Positions 34,361 to 44,478 of a stretch of DNA of 64,000 bases are shown here, piece after piece. The position numbers and the translations under genes were made by a program. This DNA comes from Pseudomonas syringae pv. cilantro (GTDB taxonomy: Bacteria; Pseudomonadota; Gammaproteobacteria; Pseudomonadales; Pseudomonadaceae). The DNA lies in NCBI RefSeq assembly GCF_001293775.1, contig NZ_LGLN01000099.1, positions 1 to 64,000 on the forward strand, read 5' to 3'. A model generated the notes under the pieces. That model made no database searches. It was not told the origin of the DNA and was given only the letters and a program-made list of their open reading frames with translations. Each line of letters starts with the position of its first letter. The stretch's first letter is position 1.

Positions 34361-35962
34361 ATGTCATTCATCCGCAGCCCGCAGATGGTTCGTAAATACC
34401 TTTACACCGTGTTGTGGCTTTATTTCTTTTCTATCTTCCTGTTGGCGGTGGTGTGGGAATTCAAGCTTGAATCCGTTGCCATGTACGTCCTGGACTTACC
34501 TTATGACCCGGACTTCGAAGACGCCGAGCGCTGGCGGTTCGTATTGACGTCGACCGCTTTTGCGCTGCTGTCGATGGTCGTCCCGTTCATTCTGCTGATG
34601 CGCCTTATGCAACGGTTGCAAGGCAGCTATAACGATTTGCTCGCGGCGCAGGCGCTCAGTGACTCTCTGGCCCGTCACGATCCATTGTCCGGGCTGCTCA
34701 ATCGTCGCGTGTTTCACGAGCAACTGGTTGCGCGCTTGCAGCAAGCCTCGGTGCAGACGGCTGTTTTCCTGATTGACCTGGATAAATTCAAACTGATCAA
34801 CGACACTCACGGCCATGCGGTGGGCGATGCCGCTATCTGCGCCGTCGCGGAAAGTCTGCGAGAGGCAACAGTGGGCTGGCAGGCCTCAGTGGCGCGGCTG
34901 GGAGGAGACGAGTTCGGTCTGGCGGTCAGTGGTGACTTCAGTCAAATCGAACTCGCGACACTGGCGGAAAGTGTCTTGGCCAACATCGCAGCGTCCAGTG
35001 CGTGTTTACCGCGCATGACCCTGAGTGCGACCTTGGGCGTTGCCATCTCGCCACTCGACGGCTCCGACGCGGAAGTACTGCTGCAACGTGCTGACAGCGC
35101 CATGTATCGCGGTAAGAACAGCGGCCGTGCCACGTTTCATTTCTATGAAGTCAGCTATGAGCGCGAACAACGCCAACAGGCATTATTCGCCCAGGAACTG
35201 AGGTACGCCATTGCAGAGAAACATATCCAGCCGTTCTATCAGCCTATCGTCAGTCTTCCCGACCAGCGCCTTGCGGGGTTCGAACTGCTGGCGCGATGGT
35301 TGCACCCCGAGCGAGGTATCATCCTGCCGCTCGATTTTATTCCTGTGGCGGAACAGTTGGGGCTGATCAAACAGCTTACTGAAGGTCTGCTACTTCAGGC
35401 CTTCGATCAGGCGCGTGACTGGCCGAGCGACTTTACCCTGTCGATCAACGTGACTTCGCTGATGATAGAAAGTCTCGACTTTCCCGACTGGCTGGCGCAT
35501 CTCGCACGCGAAGGCAACTTTCCGCTGAACCGACTGGAAGTTGAAGTGACAGAGAACGCCCTTGTGGCCAACGTCGACAGTGCGCGCTTGAACCTGGAAC
35601 GTCTGCGTGCGATGGGGGTGAGTATCGCGCTGGACGACTTCGGTACGGGCTACTCGGGGCTTTACCACCTGACCAAGCTGGCCATCGACAAAATCAAGAT
35701 CGACCGCTCGTTTTTCGACACCTCGCTGGATAACCAGAATGAGATGGTCAAGGCGATCCTTGCCTTGGGCAAGAGTTTGCGCATGAAGATCACTGCGGAA
35801 GGGGTAGAGCACGAGGAGCTGGCAGACTGGCTAGCCGCCCATGAGTGCGATTTTGCTCAGGGTTACCTGTTTGGACGGCCTTTGCCGGTGGCTCAGGTGA
35901 CGGCGCTGCTGGCAATGAGTGAACTGGCCGGGCCAGTCAGGGCGCAAGCCAACGCTGGATAG
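34361..35962 (+). CDS. Membrane GGDEF-EAL cyclic-di-GMP protein
   Basis: Protein of 533 residues with two N-terminal membrane helices (about 12-33 and 62-85) enclosing a short periplasmic loop. A diguanylate cyclase domain follows with an intact GGDEF site (VARLGGDEFGLAV, about 180) and DPLSGLLNRRVFHEQL. A C-terminal phosphodiesterase domain has FELLARW in place of the EAL signature, DDFGTGYSGL (about 425), KIDRSFF and AEGVEHEE. GGDEF and the acidic metal ligands are intact, so either activity is possible. ELL variants occur in active enzymes. No partner gene is adjacent. Confidence 0.9.
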   Translation: MSFIRSPQMVRKYLYTVLWLYFFSIFLLAVVWEFKLESVAMYVLDLPYDPDFEDAERWRFVLTSTAFALLSMVVPFILLMRLMQRLQGSYNDLLAAQALSDSLARHDPLSGLLNRRVFHEQLVARLQQASVQTAVFLIDLDKFKLINDTHGHAVGDAAICAVAESLREATVGWQASVARLGGDEFGLAVSGDFSQIELATLAESVLANIAASSACLPRMTLSATLGVAISPLDGSDAEVLLQRADSAMYRGKNSGRATFHFYEVSYEREQRQQALFAQELRYAIAEKHIQPFYQPIVSLPDQRLAGFELLARWLHPERGIILPLDFIPVAEQLGLIKQLTEGLLLQAFDQARDWPSDFTLSINVTSLMIESLDFPDWLAHLAREGNFPLNRLEVEVTENALVANVDSARLNLERLRAMGVSIALDDFGTGYSGLYHLTKLAIDKIKIDRSFFDTSLDNQNEMVKAILALGKSLRMKITAEGVEHEELADWLAAHECDFAQGYLFGRPLPVAQVTALLAMSELAGPVRAQANAG

Positions 35963-36187
35963 CGCAATGATTTCAGGAGACTCTCTTGCAATGTTCCGGG
36001 TCGGTATGCGTTTGAGGCGCTCATCCAGACCTGTGCAGCCCGACGAGTGTGGAGCGTGGGCACGACCATCGGCACCGTCGAACCTTCTGATTTATAAACA
36101 GTTCCCTAACATCGATTACTCATGGACTATATGCGCATTTGGCTGCCTCTTTATGAGGCCAGCGCTCGCAGCTCCAGGAGCCCGTGG

Positions 36188-39100
36188 ATGAACATCAAGA
36201 TTGAGGCGCTGATCGCCCGGAAGATCGGTTTCGCCTCCCACCAGAACGCCGTGCCACTGGTACGTGAATTGAGTATCTGGAACCTGGAAGAAACCAGCTT
36301 TGAAAACCTGACCCTGAGTTTAAGCACCGACCCGGATTTCGTTGAAAGCCGTACCTGGCACATAGACCGCGTTCATGCAGGTGATCGCCTCAGCATCTCT
36401 GAGCGCGACATCAAGCTCAATGCGGGCTATTTGTCCGGGCTGACTGAAAGCCTCAGCGCCGATGTCATTATGCGTCTGTCCCAAGGCGACAACCTGCTTG
36501 TCGAGCAGCGCTTCCCGACCGAACTGCTGGCTCGCACTGAGTGGGGCGGCTTGAGCGCCATGCCGGAGTTGCTGGCAGCTTTTTGTATGCCCAATGATCC
36601 TGCAGTCGATCGCGTCCTCAAAGCGGCTTCACAGGTGTTACGGCGGGCGGGCAAGAAGGATGGCATTGACGGCTACGAAGGAAAATCGCGCACGCGCACC
36701 TGGGAGCTTGCCTCCGCCATCTGGTCCGGGGTGTGCAGCTTTCAGTTGAGCTACGCATTGCCTCCTGCCAGCTTTGAGCAACAGGGCCAGAAGGTCAGGC
36801 CTCCGAGTGTGATTCTGGAAAACGGTGTAGCGACCTGCCTGGACATCGCGCTGCTGTTTGCTGCTGCGTTGGAGCAGGCGGGATTGAATGCCCTGTTGAT
36901 CATGACCAAAGGCCATGCATTCGCAGGCGTCTGGTTGCAGCCTCAGGAATTCTCCCAACTGTTGACCGATGAAGCGTCGGCAGTGCGCAAGCGTCTGGAT
37001 CTGAAGGAAATGGTGGTATTCGAAACCACCCTTGCCACCCAGGCACCTGCGCCTGGCTTTTCCCAGGCCATTGCGGCGGCCGAGCGGCAACTCGATGACG
37101 AGCAGTTCATCATGGCTATCGATTTGCACCGTGCCCGGATGCAGAAGATCCGGCCGATGGCGCTCGTTTCAGTGGCGCAGGCACCCGATGCGACCGCCGA
37201 TGCTCCGCCGACTGTCGAAGGGTTGGAAGAAGCCCCGGCACTCCCGGGCTTTGATGTGGAAATCAATACGATTGACGAAGGCCCCGCTGGCAAGCTGACG
37301 CTGTGGCAACGCAAACTCCTTGATCTGACGACCCGCAACCGCCTCCTGCACCTTCCGGACAGCGCCAAAGGCGTGCGTCTGCTGTGCCCGGACCCGGCAG
37401 CGTTTGAAAACCTTCTTTCCAGCGGTCAGCGCATTCGTGTGGTGCCAGTACCTGATCTGAACAGCAGTGGCCGCGATGTGGCGCTGTACGAGCAGCAGAA
37501 TAATGAAAGCCTGGTCGACGAGGTCGCTCGGCAGGCACTTGCACGGGGTGAAGTGCTCGCCAGCCTGGAAAAGGTCAAGCTTGAAGCAACGCTGATTGAT
37601 CTGTTCCGAAAGGCACGCAGCGATCTGGAGGAGGGCGGGGCGAACACGCTATTCCTGGCCATTGGCTTTCTCAAATGGAAGAAAAGTGCAGAAGACCCGA
37701 AAACCTACTCGGCACCGCTGATCCTGCTGCCGGTAAAACTTGAGCGCAAAAGTGCCTTGTCCGGGGTGACACTCAGCCTTCTTGATGAGGAGCCACGTTT
37801 CAACCTGACGCTGCTGGAACTGCTGCGTCATGATTTCGACTTGGTGATTCCCGGGCTGGACAGCGAGTTACCCGGTGATGAAAGCGGTATTGATGTGCAG
37901 GGCATCTGGAACGTCGTGCGGCGAGCGGTTCGCGACGTACCAGGATTCGAGGTGAGTACCGAGCTGGTATTGGGCACCTTCTCGTTCGCCAAATACTTGA
38001 TGTGGAAGGACCTGAACGCCAACGCCGCGCAGCTGCTGCAAAGCCCCTTGGTCAAACATCTGTTGGAGCCGGGTGAAGCCGGTGAGGGATTTTCCGGCTC
38101 AGACGAGTATCCACGGCCTGAGCGCCTGGACTCATCGGTTACGCCCGCGCAGCTTTTTGCCCCGCTGCCTGCCGACTCATCACAGTTAGCTGCCGTGGTG
38201 GCATCTGCTGGCACTCGCAGCTTCGTCATGGATGGGCCGCCGGGAACCGGTAAGTCACAGACCATCGCCAACATGATTGCCCACAACCTGGCATTGGGCC
38301 GTCGTGTACTGTTCGTGGCGGAGAAACGCGCGGCCCTGGACGTGGTTTATCGTCGTCTGGCAGAAAAGGGACTGGGCGAATTTTGCCTGGAGCTGCATTC
38401 AAGCAAAGCGTCCAAGGTTGAAGTGCTCAAGCAACTGGACCGCGCCTGGGATGTCAGCGACGCATTGAGCGCTCAAGAATGGGAGCGCGAAGCCACTCGG
38501 TTGCAGACCTTGCGCTCGAAACTCAACCAACTGGTTGATGTTTTGCATCGACGCTGGCCAAACGGCCTGTCCCTGCATCAGGCGATTGGTCGCGTGATTC
38601 GTGATCATGGCTCTCAAACGCCAAGACTGGTCTGGCCAGTGGGCACGGAGCATGACGCTGAAGCGTATGGCCAGTTGCTTGATCTGTCGCGTCGGTTGGG
38701 TTTGAACGGTGCTGCCGCCCGTGACCTGTCAGAACAGTTCGGCGCTCTGGCACAGACTCAATGGTCGAACGCCTGGCAAGCGAACATTGCGAATGCCGCA
38801 CGCGAGGTGCCGCAGGCCCTTGATGCGCTGAATGCCGCAAGCGAAAGACTGCTTGGGCTGATGCACCTGAATTTGCCTGTGGCTGAAGGGGCGCAGGTCC
38901 GGCAGCTCAGCGAGCTGGCGACTCTGGTCCTGGAATCATGCGGCCTGAACCTTTCATTTGCATTTGCACCCGATGCTGTTGCGCGTATCGACGCCACCCG
39001 GCGCGCGTGTCAGTTGATCGAAAGTTATCGGGAGCTTGAGGAAAGCCTTTCGCTGGATTACGCAGATGAAGCATGCCGTCGCATTCCCGTTGAGGCAATG

Positions 39101-41434
39101 CGCGGCGAATGGCGCGAGGCCGAGGGCAAATTCTGGTTCATGGCAACGTTCGCCAAGAAAAAAGTGGCCAGGAAACTGGCCTCTTCAGGCGGCGCTGTTG
39201 GTCTTCCGGACACACTCGGCGACCTCGCAATCTTCGAGCGTCTGCATTCGCAACTCACGGCGCTGGACGCGCTGGCCGGTGACCTGCAGTCGATCCCGGG
39301 CTGGAAAGGCCTGGGCAGCGATGTATCGCGTCTGTTCAGTGCAGCCTCGCTGGCTGAAAAACTGCGCGGGCTGCTCAGCAGTCTGGCCGAATCACCGGAC
39401 CATCTGGTTTCATTGCGCGCAGCTGTCGCGCGGCTGGTCATCGAGGCAAATGAAATGCTGGCCCCCGGTGGGCAAATCAGCACAGCGTTAACGACGTTGC
39501 AACAGAGCCTGGGTCGCTATGAAGAAGTCGCTCGCCTGTTTGCCGGGTTGGCTGCAACGGGCACTGACGCGCATCCAGGCGTTGCTGCGTTGCGAGCGAC
39601 TTCACTTTCCATCCAGCAACACGAGGAGCAGCTAAAGGCCTGGTGCGACTGGTGCCGAGTGCGCGAGCAGGCTGGCGAAGCAGGTCTGGCAAGTCTGGCA
39701 TCTGCGCTTGAGGCCGGAAAGCTGGCGCCGTCCGCCAGCGAGGAGACGTTCGTTACGGCCTATGCCCACTGGTTCGCTACGCAGGGTATCGATGGCGAAC
39801 CGCTCTTGAGGAATTTCGTGGCTGCCGAGCACATGAGTGACATCAGCGCTTTCGTTCGTCTCGACGACGAAATGGCGAAACTGACCGTACGCTATATCCG
39901 GGCGAAGCTCTGTGGCTTGATTCCTTCGAAAAATGACATTCCCAAAAGCAGCGGCTTCGCCATTCTCAAGCACGAATTGCAGAAGTCGCGCCGGCACAAA
40001 CCTGTCCGGCAACTGGCTATTGAAATGGGCGATGCGTTGAATCGTCTGGCGCCGTGCATGCTCATGAGCCCGCTATCGATTGCGCAGTTCTTGCCCGCCG
40101 ATCAACCTCCGTTCGATCTGGTCATTTTCGACGAGGCTTCGCAGATCGCGCCATGGGACGCAATCGGTTCGATAGCCCGCGGCCGGCAAGTGGTTATCGC
40201 AGGTGACCCGCGTCAGATGCCGCCGACAAACTTTTTCAACCGTGGCCCGAATGCCAGCGACGACGACACCGCTGAAGACATGGAGAGCATTCTGGACGAA
40301 TGCCTGGCAGCCGGGGTGCCGAGCCATAGTCTGAGCTGGCACTACCGCAGTCGCCATGAAAGCCTGATCGCGTTCTCCAATCACCGCTACTACGACAGTC
40401 ACCTTATTACGTTCCCGGCCGCAGAGACTCGTGCAAGTGCTGTCGAGTGGCGCAGGGTCGATGGTGTCTATGCAAAAGGAAAAGGGCGTTACAACCAGGC
40501 TGAGGCCGAAGCTATTGTCAGCGAGACCGTCAAACGCCTGACTGATCCCGCGTTCGTGGCGGCGGGTCATTCGATCGGGATTATCACGCTCAATTCCGAT
40601 CAGCAAAAGCTGATCAACGACTTGCTGGATATGGCTCGCAAACAATACCCGCAGATCGAACCGTTTTTCCAGGACACGCTGACCGAGCCCGTTGTCGTCA
40701 AGAACCTGGAAACAGTCCAGGGTGACGAGCGAGATCTCATCATGCTCGGGATCGGCTATGGCCCGACCGAGCCGGGTGCGCAGGTCATGTCCATGAACTT
40801 CGGGCCACTCAACAAGGACGGCGGATGGCGCAGACTTAACGTCGCGATCACACGTTCCCGTCGGGAAATGCTGGTGTTCTCGTCCTTCGATCCGTCAATG
40901 ATCGACCTGAACCGGACCAACGCTCGCGCGGTCCGGGATCTGAAGCATTTCATCGAGTTCGCTCAGCAGGGGCCAAGGGCCCTCGCAGAGGCCATCCAGG
41001 GCTCGGTTGGCGGTTATGACTCGCCTTTCGAAGAAGCTGTCGCTCAAGGGCTGAGGCGTCTTGGCTGGCAAGTCGTCCCGCAGATTGGCGTGTCGCGTTT
41101 TCGCATCGATCTGGGGGTCGTTCATCCTGACCGTCCAGGCGATTATCTGGCTGGCGTTGAATGCGATGGGGCTACTTATCACAGCGCTGCCACTGCCCGG
41201 GATCGGGATAAGGTCCGAGGCGCGATTCTGAATGGCCTCGGATGGAACCTCGTGCGCCTGTGGTCCACCGAATGGTGGGTCGACAAGGAAGGCGCATTGC
41301 AGCGGCTGCACGCAGCGTTGAACGACCTTCTGGATGAATCCCGGTTGGAGACCGTCGGGAGTCAGGCAGCCGAGCAGCCTCCGGCAGTGCCGATGGTCAC
41401 CGATCTCTCGGCTGAATCCGGTGGTAACGCATGA
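36188..41434 (+). CDS. Large DUF4011-type SF1 helicase with transglutaminase-like and Vsr-like nuclease domains
   Basis: Protein of 1748 residues. Order: an N-terminal beta-rich region; a transglutaminase-like core with Cys in GVATCLDIALLFAAALEQ (about 216) and His in KGHAFAGVWL (about 242); the DUF4011 segment LTLWQRKLLDLTTRNRLLHL (about 370-390); SF1 helicase motif I GPPGTGKSQTIANM (about 681), a long helical insertion, motif II DLVIFDEASQIAPWD (about 1312), and motifs V/VI near ETVQGDERDL and NVAITRSRREM (about 1551); and a C-terminal restriction-like domain (SRFRIDLGVVHPD, GVECDGATYH, about 1635-1665). ATG 36188 is chosen for its AGGAG at 7 bases; the frame opens at 36122. Such helicase-nuclease fusions are found in defence islands, so a role against phage or foreign DNA is plausible but unproved. 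Confidence 0.85.
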   Translation: MNIKIEALIARKIGFASHQNAVPLVRELSIWNLEETSFENLTLSLSTDPDFVESRTWHIDRVHAGDRLSISERDIKLNAGYLSGLTESLSADVIMRLSQGDNLLVEQRFPTELLARTEWGGLSAMPELLAAFCMPNDPAVDRVLKAASQVLRRAGKKDGIDGYEGKSRTRTWELASAIWSGVCSFQLSYALPPASFEQQGQKVRPPSVILENGVATCLDIALLFAAALEQAGLNALLIMTKGHAFAGVWLQPQEFSQLLTDEASAVRKRLDLKEMVVFETTLATQAPAPGFSQAIAAAERQLDDEQFIMAIDLHRARMQKIRPMALVSVAQAPDATADAPPTVEGLEEAPALPGFDVEINTIDEGPAGKLTLWQRKLLDLTTRNRLLHLPDSAKGVRLLCPDPAAFENLLSSGQRIRVVPVPDLNSSGRDVALYEQQNNESLVDEVARQALARGEVLASLEKVKLEATLIDLFRKARSDLEEGGANTLFLAIGFLKWKKSAEDPKTYSAPLILLPVKLERKSALSGVTLSLLDEEPRFNLTLLELLRHDFDLVIPGLDSELPGDESGIDVQGIWNVVRRAVRDVPGFEVSTELVLGTFSFAKYLMWKDLNANAAQLLQSPLVKHLLEPGEAGEGFSGSDEYPRPERLDSSVTPAQLFAPLPADSSQLAAVVASAGTRSFVMDGPPGTGKSQTIANMIAHNLALGRRVLFVAEKRAALDVVYRRLAEKGLGEFCLELHSSKASKVEVLKQLDRAWDVSDALSAQEWEREATRLQTLRSKLNQLVDVLHRRWPNGLSLHQAIGRVIRDHGSQTPRLVWPVGTEHDAEAYGQLLDLSRRLGLNGAAARDLSEQFGALAQTQWSNAWQANIANAAREVPQALDALNAASERLLGLMHLNLPVAEGAQVRQLSELATLVLESCGLNLSFAFAPDAVARIDATRRACQLIESYRELEESLSLDYADEACRRIPVEAMRGEWREAEGKFWFMATFAKKKVARKLASSGGAVGLPDTLGDLAIFERLHSQLTALDALAGDLQSIPGWKGLGSDVSRLFSAASLAEKLRGLLSSLAESPDHLVSLRAAVARLVIEANEMLAPGGQISTALTTLQQSLGRYEEVARLFAGLAATGTDAHPGVAALRATSLSIQQHEEQLKAWCDWCRVREQAGEAGLASLASALEAGKLAPSASEETFVTAYAHWFATQGIDGEPLLRNFVAAEHMSDISAFVRLDDEMAKLTVRYIRAKLCGLIPSKNDIPKSSGFAILKHELQKSRRHKPVRQLAIEMGDALNRLAPCMLMSPLSIAQFLPADQPPFDLVIFDEASQIAPWDAIGSIARGRQVVIAGDPRQMPPTNFFNRGPNASDDDTAEDMESILDECLAAGVPSHSLSWHYRSRHESLIAFSNHRYYDSHLITFPAAETRASAVEWRRVDGVYAKGKGRYNQAEAEAIVSETVKRLTDPAFVAAGHSIGIITLNSDQQKLINDLLDMARKQYPQIEPFFQDTLTEPVVVKNLETVQGDERDLIMLGIGYGPTEPGAQVMSMNFGPLNKDGGWRRLNVAITRSRREMLVFSSFDPSMIDLNRTNARAVRDLKHFIEFAQQGPRALAEAIQGSVGGYDSPFEEAVAQGLRRLGWQVVPQIGVSRFRIDLGVVHPDRPGDYLAGVECDGATYHSAATARDRDKVRGAILNGLGWNLVRLWSTEWWVDKEGALQRLHAALNDLLDESRLETVGSQAAEQPPAVPMVTDLSAESGGNA

Positions 41435-41459
41435 AGACCTGGCGCCCCACTGCGGGGCG

Positions 41460-42578
41460 CTACGGCGCCCTTCGAAGCGTGATGCGCGTCAGTTCCGAGG
41501 GTTGGCCAAGGCGGATAGCAAATCCAGGCCAGAGTGCGGTGCCGTTGTTGACGTACAACTGCATACCGCCGACATTGTAAAGCCCCGACACAAATCCCCC
41601 GTTTGCCAGGGCCAACAGTCGGTGGAGACCCAAGATCATTCCGCCATGGGTGTGCCCTGAAAGTTGTAACGCCACCCCTTGGATCGCTGTTTCCCGCGCA
41701 TTCCGTGGCTGATGGTCGAGCAGGATGATCGGTGTGTCCTTCGCGATGCCGGTTATGGCTTTCCGGACGTCAGGGGCGGGGAAGCCTGTTTTCGGTGCCG
41801 TTACATCCGTCACCCCAGCCAGTGCAATCCGCGCACCTTCATGCTCGATCAGCGTGTGGCTGTTCGCGAGTGGCACCATGCCCAACGAGACAAAGTGCTG
41901 CATCCACGCTTCGTTATCAAAGAAGTACTCGTGGTTGCCGGGAATGACATAAACGCCGTCTGGCGCACGCAGATCGCGCAGGGCATCAATGTCCTGCTTG
42001 CGGTCACTGAGCGAGCCATCGATCAGATCGCCGGTGATAACGATCAGGTCGACACCCAGAGCATTTGATTCCTTGACGACCGCGTGCGTCCATGGTGCAT
42101 CAAACAGGCGACTGATGTGCATGTCCGTCAGCTGCAAGACCTTGTAGCCGTCGAATTGCGGAGGCAGGTTTTTGATCGCAATCTCGAGATCTTTTACCGG
42201 CGGCACACGCACAGCCTGCTGAACACCGATTGCCGCCAGCAACAACGCGGCTATGCCAATGGCATACCGCAGCTTCGCGGGAATAATCAGCCGTCGTCGC
42301 CGGATCAACATCGTCAGCAAAGTGCTCAGGTCGACAATGATTTGCAACACAGCCAGTAACAGAATCGCGCCGAACGCCCAGTTGAAGAGCATTACAACGT
42401 CGCGTGGAAACTCCGGCGAAAACACGCTGCCGGACGAAAATCGGCAATACAGGTGATATTGCGAAGCAAGGATGAGTAACACGGCGACGGCAATTTTGGT
42501 TCGTGGCATCCATGGCATAGGCCACAGATAGCGCACGATGACGTAAAGGCAGGGCAGGCTGAACATGACATGGAACAT
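41460..42578 (-). CDS. Membrane-anchored metallophosphoesterase
   Basis: Calcineurin-like phosphoesterase of 372 residues. Three or four membrane helices at the N-terminus (MFHVMFSLPCLYVIVRYLWP, VAVLLILASQY, FNWAFGAILLLAVLQIIV, YAIGIAALLLAAIGV) precede the catalytic domain. Metal-site motifs are LQLTDMHISRLF, VITGDLIDG, VIPGNHEYF and LSGHTHGGM. The start at 42578 is favoured by GGGAG upstream and by the hydrophobic N-terminus; the frame runs on to 42686. YaeI/YkuE-like proteins of this kind act on phospholipids at the membrane surface; the substrate here is unknown. Confidence 0.88.
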   Translation of the reverse strand: MFHVMFSLPCLYVIVRYLWPMPWMPRTKIAVAVLLILASQYHLYCRFSSGSVFSPEFPRDVVMLFNWAFGAILLLAVLQIIVDLSTLLTMLIRRRRLIIPAKLRYAIGIAALLLAAIGVQQAVRVPPVKDLEIAIKNLPPQFDGYKVLQLTDMHISRLFDAPWTHAVVKESNALGVDLIVITGDLIDGSLSDRKQDIDALRDLRAPDGVYVIPGNHEYFFDNEAWMQHFVSLGMVPLANSHTLIEHEGARIALAGVTDVTAPKTGFPAPDVRKAITGIAKDTPIILLDHQPRNARETAIQGVALQLSGHTHGGMILGLHRLLALANGGFVSGLYNVGGMQLYVNNGTALWPGFAIRLGQPSELTRITLRRAP

Positions 42579-42910
42579 CAACTCACTCCCTTGAAAATTA
42601 ACGCTCGCTGTTCCGTCACTGTTTTTCCGCTCGATTGCCTGCGATGCATTTGCCCTTTCCCTAATCAAATAGTCAGGTGCAATCACGCCACATAAGCAGG
42701 AGACTCACAAGTGCAAAAAAGGTGGTGTCCGCAAAGTATGCCGAGGCAGGCTTGCCAAACAGTGGATCATGCCATCAAAGCCTTACTTTCAGCCCTTCAT
42801 GCATGCCTTCAAGGTGATGTAATACGTTCATAAGCCCCCGCTGCGCCTGAGTCGACTCGAACCAACGGGTGCCGCCAGCGCCGACATCGATTTTCAACGG
42901 ATACCCGACA

Positions 42911-44236
42911 ATGCCAGCGCCTTTGATTTCTGTAGAAACCTCTCCCGATCTACCAGCCGAGGCTGATGTGGTAGTCATTGGCGGCGGCATCATCGGGGCG
43001 TTTACAGCGTATCACCTGGCGAAACGCGGCATGAAGGTCGCGCTGGTGGAAAAGGGTCGTATCGGCGCTGAACAATCGAGTCGTAACTGGGGCTGGTGTC
43101 GTCAGCAGAATCGCGATGCGCGCGAGCTGCCGATGGCAACCAAAAGCCTGGATTTGTGGGAGCAATTCGGCGCAGATACAGGCGAACAGACGGGATTCAC
43201 GCGTTGCGGCCTGCTGTATCTGAGCAACGACGAAAAAGAGCTCGCTGGTTGGGCGAGTTGGGGCGAATTCGCCCGGACCGTCAATGTCGAGACCCACATG
43301 CTCAGCGCAGAGCAAGCCGCCGAACGCGGCAAGACGACCGGAAAACACTGGAAAGGCGGGGTGTTTTCACCTTCCGACGGCATTGCGGACCCATCCCGAG
43401 CTGCCCCCGCAGTGGCGCGCGCAATCATGGCATTGGGCAGCACCGTGCATCAGGGTTGCGCGGTTCGAGGTGTCGAAACCGAAGGGGGGCGGTTGTCTGC
43501 GGTGGTGACTGAGAAAGGCACCATCCGCACCCGGATCGCAGTGCTTTCAGCGGGCGCGTGGGCCTCGTCCTTCTGCCGCCAGTACGGGATTCGTTTCCCG
43601 CAGGCCAGCATTCGCCAGACCGTGCTTTCCGTCTCGCCTCCTGGCGGAGAAATACCCAGCGCGCTGCACACGGCAGGTGTGTCGATGACGCGCCGCTTCG
43701 ACGGCAGCTACACGCTGGCCATCAGCGGCCGCGGACGTGTCGACGTTACCCCTCAACTGCTCGGTTTTGCCACGCAGTTTCTGCCCATGTTTCAGCGCAG
43801 ATGGCGCAACCTTGCACCAGGCGGACTGGAGGGCTTGCGCTCGGGCCATGAAAGCTGGAAACGCTGGCGGCTGGACCAACCGACGCCGATGGAGAAGATG
43901 CGAATTCTCGACCCGAAACCAGATGCTTCTGCGGTCGAGCTGACCTACAAGCGCGCGGTTGAGCTTATCCCGCTATTGAAAGCGACCTCGATAAAGGCTG
44001 CCTGGGCGGGCTACGTAGACAGCACGCCTGATGGCGTTCCCGGGATCGGCGAAATGGCCAGTCTGCCTGGCCTGGTACTGGCAGCGGGGTTCAGCGGACA
44101 TGGCTTTGGCATCGGTCCGGGCGCCGGTCATCTGATCGCAGACATCGTCAGCGGCGCAGTGCCTATCGTAGACCCGCGCCCTTACCACCCGGACCGTTTT
44201 CAATCGTCCGCCTGGGGCAAGGTTGCTGATTTTTGA
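42911..44236 (+). CDS. FAD-dependent amine/amino-acid oxidoreductase (DadA/PuuB-like)
   Basis: D-amino-acid-oxidase-fold flavoenzyme of 441 residues. The dinucleotide-binding loop is VVVIGGGIIGAFTAYHLAK (about 18-36), followed by ALVEKGRIGAEQSSRNWGWC, the pattern seen in gamma-glutamylputrescine oxidase-like proteins. The C-terminus has GFSGHGFGIGPGAGHLIAD, the FAD-contacting end motif. ATG 42911 is chosen; an upstream GTG at 42869 would add 14 residues without family character. It stands alone and its substrate cannot be read. Confidence 0.87.
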   Translation: MPAPLISVETSPDLPAEADVVVIGGGIIGAFTAYHLAKRGMKVALVEKGRIGAEQSSRNWGWCRQQNRDARELPMATKSLDLWEQFGADTGEQTGFTRCGLLYLSNDEKELAGWASWGEFARTVNVETHMLSAEQAAERGKTTGKHWKGGVFSPSDGIADPSRAAPAVARAIMALGSTVHQGCAVRGVETEGGRLSAVVTEKGTIRTRIAVLSAGAWASSFCRQYGIRFPQASIRQTVLSVSPPGGEIPSALHTAGVSMTRRFDGSYTLAISGRGRVDVTPQLLGFATQFLPMFQRRWRNLAPGGLEGLRSGHESWKRWRLDQPTPMEKMRILDPKPDASAVELTYKRAVELIPLLKATSIKAAWAGYVDSTPDGVPGIGEMASLPGLVLAAGFSGHGFGIGPGAGHLIADIVSGAVPIVDPRPYHPDRFQSSAWGKVADF

Positions 44237-44426
44237 ATACCGGAGGAGGGCACGTATAGCGAAAGGCTTACACGCAGTGGAGTGGATCCACTCTGTACCG
44301 CGCCTCGAACAAAGCGCAATCTAAACCCATCAACCGCAGCGCAGGAAGCGCTTCGGAGGTCAAGGATGATCACCATTGCCGGGATGGCTACCGACAGGAT
44401 GTTGGAATGGTATTGATAGAAAAACG

Positions 44427-44448
44427 ACCCGCTTCGGCGGGTTTTTTT
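44427..44448 (+). terminator. Rho-independent terminator
   Basis: ACCCGC-TTCG-GCGGGT stem with a TTCG tetraloop followed by seven T. It lies 190 bases after the FAD oxidoreductase stop and just before the DUF2845 gene. Confidence 0.85.
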
Positions 44449-44478
44449 ATGGCTGCGGTTTGACTGGAGCGCATCAAC

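Noticed and set aside
42775..42993. Minus-strand ORF upstream of the FAD oxidoreductase
   Set aside because: Its C-terminal part (RWFESTQAQRGLMNVLHHLE) looks somewhat protein-like and may be the tail of a lost gene, but I could not tie it to a family and it overlaps the oxidoreductase start.
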